Below are positions 55,747-63,313 of a DNA stretch of 64,000 nucleotides, one piece after another (the stretch's first letter is position 1; each line of letters starts with the position of its first letter). The DNA is taken from positions 1 to 64,000 of the forward strand of contig DXJV01000085.1 in NCBI GenBank assembly GCA_019056785.1, read 5' to 3'. The notes below the pieces were generated by a model, which had not been told where the DNA came from, did not search any database, and saw only the letters and a list, made by a program, of their open reading frames with translations. Made by a program: the position numbers and the translations under genes. The DNA is from Candidatus Heimdallarchaeota archaeon. Its GTDB lineage: Archaea; Asgardarchaeota; Heimdallarchaeia; JABLTI01.

Positions 55747-57351
55747 TTATTTGCCTCCATCCTCTTTTTGGCTGACAATCTCCTCGATGAGAAGGCGTAC
55801 CGCTGTTAATTTTGAATGGCTCATCTTCTTCAGATGAGAGTAATCAATATTTTTCTTCGAGCTTGAAACGCCATAAATTGCCTCTGATTTTCGCCCTGTA
55901 TCTTCTTCGTCTCCTTTTTGTTCAGCTTTTTGTGCTGTAATGAAGTCGAAGAGCTCTTTTGATATATCAATTGCTCTGGTATAAATTGGTATGTCCCATG
56001 GAGAAATGGGATTATCCTCTAGATATCCCACAGAAAGTAATGTCCCGACAATCATTCTATCCATTTTTTTGAACATAATCACATCAGGAAAGCCGGGTGT
56101 AGGCATTACAAAGTCCTGTCGGTAAAGCAGGCTATGATTATGGAGGATAAGTAATTGTTCAAGGCTGATAGATTCATCGTCTATTTCGAAAACATAGACT
56201 GGTTTAGAGTTGACTTTTACATACCCATAAAATTGGAATGCCTTGCTATTTTCCAGCCATTGACCAACACTTCGGCATTGGTTTTTATTCAAGAATTTAA
56301 TATAATCATCGAGTTGATCCCATTCATGTTCATAGATGTTCCAAGTTTTCCGCCAATAGCCACTTGTATCTGCATGCCAATAGACATTTGTTGCTTGACT
56401 TGCTTCCCGAAGCTCTTTCAGGAGTCGTCGTACTTGGGCGCCGCCACCTGCTTTATTAATCAAGTCTAAATCGTTTGTTAATTGTAAGGTTTGCTTGATG
56501 ATTTCTTGAGGTTGGTCTTTAATTTCTTCAAAGGCTTCTTCTAACATCCGGTAGGAAAGTTTGTTGATTGGAGGGCCATAAATTGGCTTGAGAAAGCGAG
56601 GAACTGTACTGAAAGGATATTCGCCTTTCTCGAGTATTTTTTCACCGATTTTCATATGGATGTAATTTGCAAATGCTTCTCTCAGGAAACCAGTGAGATG
56701 TTTCTTCTTTACAAGTTCAGCCCGTTTATTGAGAATGGAAATCACTTCTAGTAGGAAGTTTTGAAAGAGCGAGACCTTTCGGGAGCTTTCAGGAGGGACG
56801 TAGAATTCTTGCACACCAAAAGAGGAGAGCAAACGAATAACCGCCACCATGTCTTGGAAATAGGGCAAGCCCCAGGTGGCATTTTTGGTTTCTTTTAAAC
56901 CATATACGTTATTTACAATTAACTCTTTGATGATCATATCTATTCTATAGATTTCAGAAAGAATCTCACTGTCGTTAGAGGCACTTTTCTCTGCAAAATA
57001 GGCGTGAGCAAAAGCATGGATGAACATCATTCGTAATGTGAAATCTCTGTCTGGACTCTCTTTGAACTCAAAAGGCAAGCTAAGATAAATCATTGTTGGC
57101 TTACTTGGAAAGACAGATATGCATTCATCGGGGAGGAAGTTTCTATTGCGGGATTTCCGTAAATTGTCAATCATTTCTTGGGAGAGTACGGCAAACGGAC
57201 TGCCACCTAATTCGATTACTTGGTAAAGGCTCGCATGAAGGTCGGGGTCAATGAAGAGAAGGACCTTATAGTCCTCCGGTGTTTCGCCGACAAATTCTTG
57301 GAAGTCTTTTCGTGCTTGTTTATAAATTTCAACCACTCGCGGATTGTCCAA
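55747..57351 (-). CDS. gluzincin-like protein with degenerate HExxH motif
   Basis: The product is 534 aa. Residues ~105-120 read LRMMFIHAFAHAYFAE: the helix looks like a zinc-peptidase HExxH helix with both His (H112, H116), but the catalytic Glu is Ala (A113). A later FLREAFANYI (E224) resembles the second metal-ligand helix. The rest includes a beta/alpha region (FYGYVKVNSKPVYVFEID) and a ~60-residue charged tail. It probably binds rather than cleaves, though zinc binding may persist. It overlaps the VWA gene by 23 bases and is followed by the HEAT gene at 2 bases. Confidence 0.6.
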   Translation of the reverse strand: MDNPRVVEIYKQARKDFQEFVGETPEDYKVLLFIDPDLHASLYQVIELGGSPFAVLSQEMIDNLRKSRNRNFLPDECISVFPSKPTMIYLSLPFEFKESPDRDFTLRMMFIHAFAHAYFAEKSASNDSEILSEIYRIDMIIKELIVNNVYGLKETKNATWGLPYFQDMVAVIRLLSSFGVQEFYVPPESSRKVSLFQNFLLEVISILNKRAELVKKKHLTGFLREAFANYIHMKIGEKILEKGEYPFSTVPRFLKPIYGPPINKLSYRMLEEAFEEIKDQPQEIIKQTLQLTNDLDLINKAGGGAQVRRLLKELREASQATNVYWHADTSGYWRKTWNIYEHEWDQLDDYIKFLNKNQCRSVGQWLENSKAFQFYGYVKVNSKPVYVFEIDDESISLEQLLILHNHSLLYRQDFVMPTPGFPDVIMFKKMDRMIVGTLLSVGYLEDNPISPWDIPIYTRAIDISKELFDFITAQKAEQKGDEEDTGRKSEAIYGVSSSKKNIDYSHLKKMSHSKLTAVRLLIEEIVSQKEDGGK

Positions 57352-58729
57352 GTCTCATACTCTCCGTTACAATTGTTTTTGCCAAAACATCCATCCTTGA
57401 TGGATCAATAACAATAGGATAGGTTATTCCTCGCAAGGCTCTTCTTGTATCGCGATACAGGTCAGTAAGTTTTAGCCGTTCAGAGCCAATGATGAAATAA
57501 GAGACCTTCCATGTTCGGCTCTGGTCGCGTATGGCGTCCCGGAGTAAGCTATTAATTTCAAAGTAGCAATTTCGTGTTACCGGGTCAATCCCCCCTGAGC
57601 GTTCTTCTTCGAAGTAATTTATAAGACTCTGGGAGGGGGTAGGTTCATAGCCTGGGATAAGCTCATTCGGTCTGCCATCAGTAACAATAATTAAATGAAC
57701 GTCTCGATTTTGGGTGTTTTTCTTGACTTTCGCGTGTTCTATTGCTGTTTTAATAGATGCACTCATTGGAGTTCGTCCTTTTGCTGTTGCTGTTAGCAGG
57801 AAACGTTCTAGCTGGTCCTCAGAAGTGATAATTTGCCTTGTTTTCGATATTGGTACAACAGCCGTTCGAAAGGCTCGCTGATTTGTCCTGCGAGTCCGTC
57901 CTTGTCGTTTGAAATAATAAAAGATCGCCAGTGAAGTTAGAAGCGCACCTTCCAGACGTGAAAAATGAGTCCCTTGAACAACATTCCTCATAGATTGCGA
58001 AGTGTCAACGATAAGATAGATTTGCGCATTTCGGTCCTTTTTCATGACAACAATATCATCAATATCGATAGACTTTGGGGGAATCGTCTGTGAGGTGAAA
58101 ATAGAGTGTTCAAAGGTTTTTTTCTTGTGAATTTTTCCTCGAGGGCGTACAATTGTGTCATTGACCGGTCGTGCTGGAAGTTGTCGCGCTAACCAATTGC
58201 CAAGCTGGTTGCCGAGAAAGTCCATCACTTCTTCCCGTTTAATGCGCATTTTATGTCCAAATCTATCGGTGATTTCAATATCAGTCAATTCCTCAAGTGT
58301 GCGAAGTGACTCTGTGAGTTGTTTTTTGTATTCTGCTGTTCCTTCGAAGCCTTTCAAATGTCGCTGGATGAATTGTTCGATTTCCTCTCGTGTCTGCAAT
58401 TCGCCCATGTTCACTTTTAATAAAGCATCCGGTAGTGCATTGTTGCCAATATACTCAAGTATTTCCAACTCGCGAATCAAGTCTTCTTCCTCGAGTGGCT
58501 CCATTGGAGTGACCAGAAGCCTGTGTTGTATGTTTTTTACAGCAACGGCATTTTCAAGAGCCATACCTAAAACCAAAGCCTCACGTGAGCTCTGTCCTTT
58601 CCGGGGATCACGCCATTTCTGAAGGACACTTGCAGCATCGGCAAAGTCGAACACAAAATCAGGGTCACGCCACACCATCAAAGGGTCTGTGAATCGCTCT
58701 CGACTGATTACGTGTATTCTGTGAGGCAT
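57329..58729 (-). CDS. VWA-domain protein, partner of the MoxR-like ATPase
   Basis: The product is 466 aa. A helical N-terminal part (1-200) with CoxE-like character precedes a von Willebrand A domain (~235-440). The MIDAS metal site is complete: VDTSQSMR (D242, S244, S246), T320 in KGRTPMS and D351 in VTDGRPNE. MoxR-type ATPases commonly act with such VWA proteins to remodel or metallate targets. It is 51 bases after the AAA+ gene. FEHSIFTSQTIPPK before the domain is of unknown role. Confidence 0.85.
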   Translation of the reverse strand: MPHRIHVISRERFTDPLMVWRDPDFVFDFADAASVLQKWRDPRKGQSSREALVLGMALENAVAVKNIQHRLLVTPMEPLEEEDLIRELEILEYIGNNALPDALLKVNMGELQTREEIEQFIQRHLKGFEGTAEYKKQLTESLRTLEELTDIEITDRFGHKMRIKREEVMDFLGNQLGNWLARQLPARPVNDTIVRPRGKIHKKKTFEHSIFTSQTIPPKSIDIDDIVVMKKDRNAQIYLIVDTSQSMRNVVQGTHFSRLEGALLTSLAIFYYFKRQGRTRRTNQRAFRTAVVPISKTRQIITSEDQLERFLLTATAKGRTPMSASIKTAIEHAKVKKNTQNRDVHLIIVTDGRPNELIPGYEPTPSQSLINYFEEERSGGIDPVTRNCYFEINSLLRDAIRDQSRTWKVSYFIIGSERLKLTDLYRDTRRALRGITYPIVIDPSRMDVLAKTIVTESMRLGQSASG

Positions 58730-58780
58730 TTTATTTGCTCTCCAATTTTCTTAAAGTGTTCTTTAATCATTCTTTCGTTT

Positions 58781-60343
58781 TTAGATATGGTCTACAAGTA
58801 GCAATTGTTCATAGCTTGGTTTTAATTGTGAAATGACCGCTTCTTGTATTTTCTTTGGCTGCTTTTCTAAGCCTTCATAAGCAATTATGATTTTACTTAG
58901 TTCCTCATCTGTCAATGCTTTCATTTTATCAATATCTTCAGAAATTGATTGCACCGTTGTCAGTTCCTCGTCAGTTTTAATAGTTCGTCGAAGCATGGTC
59001 TTTACTTCTTGCATAGCATCATTGATGAGGTTTCTTGGAATATCGAAGAGCTCGACAATGCGTTTTGCGTCATCTAATGTGAGCATTGCAACACTGTTTT
59101 GTTTATAAAACTCATCCTTTCGGAGAACGGTCTCACCAATGAGCGAATAAAGAGTACGTAAGTCAACATGAGGAGTCTTTTCGGGGTCATGAATTTCAAT
59201 TAAAGATTTAAAGAACATATCTCGAGTAACTTTCTTACGAGCATAAGCTTCAGTTTCGCCGGATTTTAGTGCATTAGGAATTGAGAGGTCAGCCATCAAA
59301 CCGATGAATTGAATTGCTAGTTTGCTGACACCTTTCTTACCAAATTGTTTTGTCTTCTCGAGAAGTGATACTAGGGCAGGATTTGCTGTCATATCATTTA
59401 AGCAGAGTGTTAAATGCTCTTTAAACATGTCTTCAACGATCTTGATACGTTCGAGTTTTGTTCTTGCTGGCCACAGAACTTCAGGAATACGATTGATAAT
59501 TGGTTGTGCTTCTTCACCAAAAACACTAAGTGGAGCATTTGAAGTAAAGATCATTGCACCGTCTACGAAAACGGGTCGACCTTGAATACTATATTTGATA
59601 CCGCTTGGGTCCTCGAGGAAACCCATTAAGGCTTCCAAGAAATTCAATGGTAAACGCTGGATTTCGTTCACAACAACAAACCCTTGGGAGAGAACACCAA
59701 CTTTATGTGCCATCGGAGAAAATGTTGTTGAAGTTTTGCCACCGAACAATTGCTCAAGGTTTTCCACCCCTGCGAGGAGCATGTATAGCCCTTCTGGGTC
59801 ATTTCGAGGGTCAATTTGAGCAACATTTACAACAGTCTTGTCAGCTTTTACAGCGTTTAAAGCTTTTATGACTTGCTCTGTCTCGAGAGCTAAGATATCA
59901 TTACTTCTGTCGAGATTAATATCTTGATTTGTCACTTTCTTAATCGACTCAGCGATATTTTGCTTACAGAAAGGACAAAGATTCTTCAAGACTTCTGCAG
60001 AAGCAGCAGGATCCTTAGCATAATTTTCTGCAATATGAATAAGATACCCGGCATCTTCATTAAAGGGGCAACCAGCTATATGGTATTTCCGCTCATTAAT
60101 AGCGTTTGTGAGATGCTTAAGGATTGTTCGAGCAAAAAGAGTCTTGGCTTCTCCAGTAGGACCAATTAATAAGACCTTTCCAGAGACAGCAATCTTGTCC
60201 ATCACAATTCCTTTCGAATGGACGTTTCCGCGAACAGCAGGATCTTCATTGATTTGTTTTCGCAATTCAGGCTCATTTAATAATCTTCGAACAGAACATC
60301 CTTTATATCCTTTCTTCGCAAGGGACGCTATTGTCATCGTCAT
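58781..60343 (-). CDS. MoxR-like AAA+ ATPase with zinc-type insert and altered Walker B
   Basis: The product is 520 aa. Walker A is GPTGEAKT (61-68), as in MoxR. An insert between Walker A and B holds C92 and C123-x2-C126 (GCPFN ... LCPFC), a likely metal site. Walker B reads FVVVNEIQRL: N225 replaces the Asp that positions magnesium, while E226 remains. Sensor 1 is IFTSNAPLS. A helical lid and long C-terminus follow. It pairs with the VWA protein. The Asn may slow or abolish hydrolysis, or the enzyme may work as a switch. Confidence 0.85.
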   Translation of the reverse strand: MTMTIASLAKKGYKGCSVRRLLNEPELRKQINEDPAVRGNVHSKGIVMDKIAVSGKVLLIGPTGEAKTLFARTILKHLTNAINERKYHIAGCPFNEDAGYLIHIAENYAKDPAASAEVLKNLCPFCKQNIAESIKKVTNQDINLDRSNDILALETEQVIKALNAVKADKTVVNVAQIDPRNDPEGLYMLLAGVENLEQLFGGKTSTTFSPMAHKVGVLSQGFVVVNEIQRLPLNFLEALMGFLEDPSGIKYSIQGRPVFVDGAMIFTSNAPLSVFGEEAQPIINRIPEVLWPARTKLERIKIVEDMFKEHLTLCLNDMTANPALVSLLEKTKQFGKKGVSKLAIQFIGLMADLSIPNALKSGETEAYARKKVTRDMFFKSLIEIHDPEKTPHVDLRTLYSLIGETVLRKDEFYKQNSVAMLTLDDAKRIVELFDIPRNLINDAMQEVKTMLRRTIKTDEELTTVQSISEDIDKMKALTDEELSKIIIAYEGLEKQPKKIQEAVISQLKPSYEQLLLVDHI

Positions 60344-60381
60344 TTTTTTTTCACACTCACTTTTTAAACTTCAATTTTTTT

Positions 60382-60930
60382 TCAATGCTTTTTTTCACTC
60401 TTTCTGGAAGAGGACTTCTTTTTAAGTACTTTGGGTTTAATCCCAAGAGTTTCAATGTACATATCCAGCCATTCCAAACAGGCCAGTATGTCTTCTTTTT
60501 TATTTTCATGAATTTCTAAAACATTCCAGAGTCGATCTGTCAGACGAATGAGAGAAAAGGCTTCGATAATCTCTGATTTTGTTAGAGCAATGGCTTTTTC
60601 AGCATTGTAACTCGCAATGAGGATGGGTATGTTTGCGGTTCGAGTGTCCCAAACGAATGTCTCCCAGAGGAATTCCTTAATCTTTGAAAGTTCGTCCATC
60701 TTTGTCGCGTTTACGATAAATATTGCACCATCGGTTTTTTTCAACACCGAGTCTGGTATCGTTCTATCAAAATCCGGTTCCTCAATAGAAAAGGTGTAAT
60801 GCGGAATGTTCTCTTTTGGATTCTTCACTTCTTCTTTGATGATGTTGATAATGTAGTCTCGAGTGTCATTCTTTTCACCAAGTAAGAGAATATGTTTGGG
60901 TGGTTTTTGTCGTTTGAACATTGTTTTCAC
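60382..60930 (-). CDS. Arf-like pseudo-GTPase
   Basis: The product is 182 aa. The overall pattern follows Arf/Ras GTPases: first strand HILLLGEKND (15-22), DGAIFIVNATKMDEL (67-81, the strand 4 region), IPILIASYNAEKA (101-113) where NKxD should be, then SEIIEAFSLIRLTDRLWNV and EDILACLEWLDMYIE as in Arf C-termini. The P-loop GK(S/T) is missing (TRD in its place) and the NKxD Asp is lost, so nucleotide binding is doubtful. A basic tail (KKKSSSRKSEKKH) could touch membranes. It is the first gene of the reverse operon; the AAA+ gene follows after 38 bases. Confidence 0.7.
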   Translation of the reverse strand: MKTMFKRQKPPKHILLLGEKNDTRDYIINIIKEEVKNPKENIPHYTFSIEEPDFDRTIPDSVLKKTDGAIFIVNATKMDELSKIKEFLWETFVWDTRTANIPILIASYNAEKAIALTKSEIIEAFSLIRLTDRLWNVLEIHENKKEDILACLEWLDMYIETLGIKPKVLKKKSSSRKSEKKH

Positions 60931-61181
60931 CGCAAGAGGAATGTTGTATTCAAGGCATCCTGAGTTTAATGAATCCTTCTTCCATTAAAGCTTTAGAGCG
61001 TTTTTTTTGGTGGCAGTTTTTGTTATTAAATTATTTTGTTATTCTTTTTATTCTTACAATGCCACCAATTTTACTGATTGTAGGAATTCATGTTTAAAAA
61101 GCTGTTGTTAGAAAAATTAAAAAAAGGTTCAAAAAGTTATTCAATAATAACCTCCACTATTTTTGCTGAAGGTGTAATTCA

Positions 61182-61874
61182 TTGGGTGAAAAAGAACTAA
61201 CGAAACAACCAGCAGAAGAACAAGAAATTCTTACGCCCGAAACAGAAGAAGAAAGAGAAGAGGAAAAGGGAGTATCAACAAGTGAAGAAGAGCAATCTTT
61301 CCGGACAGATTTTAGCCTGCCAATCAAAATCAAGCGGATAAAAATTCTCATTGCAATTGTTATTAACCTCATTCTGGGAGGAGTCACAACAAGTATGGGC
61401 ATTTATTTCTTTGTAAAACCTCAAGTAAACAATTCAACATATAATGTCATCTTTGCGATTTTTATGGTACTTTTTGGTGGCATTATCTTTCTCCAATTTC
61501 CCTTTGTTATGGCCCGTACTATCAACTCGCAACTGATCCTTTCTGGTGAAGAAATCAAATTGCGGAATGCCTTTAGCTGGAAAAAGGTCCTATGGAGAGA
61601 GGTAGAAGAGATTCTTGCCCGTGAAAAACTTTCAAAAGATCTGGCTGAAAGCGAGTTACTTGCCGTGGACTTGATACGCTTCCGTACAGTAACAACAAGC
61701 ATTCATTTCCTCGTAGAAAATTACCCTGCTGCAGATGCAGATGAAATGCTTCTTGCAATCGCCAGAACCTTCGAGCGTGTTTTAGAAGGTACGGATTTTG
61801 AAGTAGAAGAGCGTACAGAACGACCTTCTTTACAAACACGATTGCGCTATTTTGTTAAGGTAGCTAAAAAGTAA
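61182..61874 (+). CDS. two-helix membrane protein with PH-like domain
   Basis: The product is 230 aa, TTG start. A ~40-residue acidic Glu-rich N-terminus is followed by two membrane helices (~55-78 and ~86-108) and a C-terminal domain with SGEEIKLRNAFSWKKVLWREVEEI and DLIRFRTVTTSIHFLVEN, the pattern of bacterial PH-like (bPH) membrane proteins. It divides the pseudo-GTPase operon from the actin gene and is transcribed the opposite way. Function unknown. Confidence 0.6.
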   Translation: MGEKELTKQPAEEQEILTPETEEEREEEKGVSTSEEEQSFRTDFSLPIKIKRIKILIAIVINLILGGVTTSMGIYFFVKPQVNNSTYNVIFAIFMVLFGGIIFLQFPFVMARTINSQLILSGEEIKLRNAFSWKKVLWREVEEILAREKLSKDLAESELLAVDLIRFRTVTTSIHFLVENYPAADADEMLLAIARTFERVLEGTDFEVEERTERPSLQTRLRYFVKVAKK

Positions 61875-61938
61875 AAAAAGAGCGAAGCAAGTCTCACTCG
61901 AGTTGCTTCTGCTTTTCAACCCCTCTTTCTTTTCCGAT

Positions 61939-63000
61939 TTATTTCTTAGTTTCAGCTTTCATTCGTGATTGTGCTATGAGTTCAAAACCCATGGCGTTGC
62001 ACATTACGGGATTATCTGGAATAACAACTTCATCCGGTGACTTAACAATATTGGATTCCCACATCTTTTGTTTCAGCACTTCACCGAAAACATGAGCACC
62101 ACCACCGGTAAGTATCACGCGTTCAATCCAAGCATCAGGTGGTAGGGTTCCCAATAATCTCGAGGTTTCATCGATGATTATTTCTGAAATGTTTTCGATG
62201 TAATAATTCTTCACTTCAGAGACATCGAATTGTTGGCCACTTACCATGACCGCTGAAAGATTCTTCTCGATGGTCTTCATTAAATCAAAGGGCCGGATGA
62301 TCTTTCCTGTTTGTTCTTGCAAAGTTCGAGCCATCCGTGTTGTGAGGGTGTCAACAGCTTCTTCTAAGCTCCCACTTGCGGTTCGCATCAATCTTCCTTG
62401 ATATACTGTAAGAATGTCTGTGGAGCCATGACCAATGTCTACAATAATCGCATCAACAGCACGATTTTCACCAGATGTTTTCAAAATTTGATAATAAGAG
62501 CCATAGGGTTCTGGTAAGACAAGGCATTTCTCAACCACAACATTATAATTGAGCGTTTCTCCAGTGGCATCGTTGCGTACTTTAATGTTCATCTCTTCGG
62601 AGAGTCCTTTGGAGAGCGTGGACATTTCTTCTTGTGAAGTTGCCACAGGCACACCTGTCGCAATAAGAATATGTTCGCCATCATTTTTAATGAAAAGAGA
62701 AAGCGCTGCTTTAATGGCTATCACAGCATCTTTAATGCTTTTCATTTTTCCTTCCGAAGCTAAGGGACGTTTAATTTCACTTTGTAAGCGTGCTAATTCA
62801 CCCACGAAGAAGTTTTGACCTCCTTCCTCCAGTACCAGGTTGTTTTCCAATGACTTGTCAAGAGTCATGCCAGTCCAACCAGGATTCGGATCACCAATGA
62901 TTGAGGGAATTCGTATCAATTTCTTTCCGGTGTCCGAAGACATTTTAATAGTACTAGTTCCCAAGTCAATTCCGACAGTTCGTAATACTTTTTTTGACAC
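61939..63000 (-). CDS. ParM/Ta0583-type actin-like ATPase
   Basis: The product is 353 aa. Actin-fold motifs: phosphate 1 TVGIDLGTSTIKM (8-20), phosphate 2 AIIVDIGHGSTDILTVY, and adenosine ILTGGGAHVFGEVL near 310. Connect motifs and the short length fit archaeal ParM-like proteins (as Thermoplasma Ta0583) rather than eukaryote-like Lokiactin. Such proteins form filaments, often for plasmid or cell-shape roles. No ParR-like partner or centromere repeats are visible beside it. ATG at 63000. Confidence 0.85.
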   Translation of the reverse strand: MSKKVLRTVGIDLGTSTIKMSSDTGKKLIRIPSIIGDPNPGWTGMTLDKSLENNLVLEEGGQNFFVGELARLQSEIKRPLASEGKMKSIKDAVIAIKAALSLFIKNDGEHILIATGVPVATSQEEMSTLSKGLSEEMNIKVRNDATGETLNYNVVVEKCLVLPEPYGSYYQILKTSGENRAVDAIIVDIGHGSTDILTVYQGRLMRTASGSLEEAVDTLTTRMARTLQEQTGKIIRPFDLMKTIEKNLSAVMVSGQQFDVSEVKNYYIENISEIIIDETSRLLGTLPPDAWIERVILTGGGAHVFGEVLKQKMWESNIVKSPDEVVIPDNPVMCNAMGFELIAQSRMKAETKK

Positions 63001-63313
63001 TTTCTGAACCTTCTATTGTTCTAAAATTGTTTAACATCTAGCAAATAAAAACTTCTCGCTTTTAGCATATCAATTTTATCAGCTAGAAGCAAGTTCTTTG
63101 TATTATTATGCTTTTTGCCTTGAATTTTATTAGAAAATCTTTCCTATTTAAAATAATTGTTCTGTGTTTAAATGTTCTGCCAAGAGTTTCAGCAAAAATT
63201 CATTCTTTTTCTTCTTTTTTTTCAATTTGCCTTCAAAGAAATTTTATTTAAAGAAGGAGTGAATTATAACGTATGGAAAAAATCACGGAAAAATACTTGA
63301 ATAGTGAGTTATT
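63001..63313. other. AT-rich divergent region with possible leader ORF
   Basis: This region separates the actin gene from the right-edge gene. A TATA-like TTTATTTAAA is near 63243-63252 and AAGGAG near 63254-63259. A 14-codon frame (ATG 63273, stop 63315-63317, MEKITEKYLNSELL) overlaps the GTG start of the next gene by GTGA. It could be a leader peptide, or show that the gene really begins there with a frameshift. Confidence 0.35.

Noticed and set aside
61939..63000. Lokiactin (eukaryote-like actin)
   Set aside because: Length and motif context are of the ParM/Ta0583 type, not of the 375-aa eukaryote-like actins.
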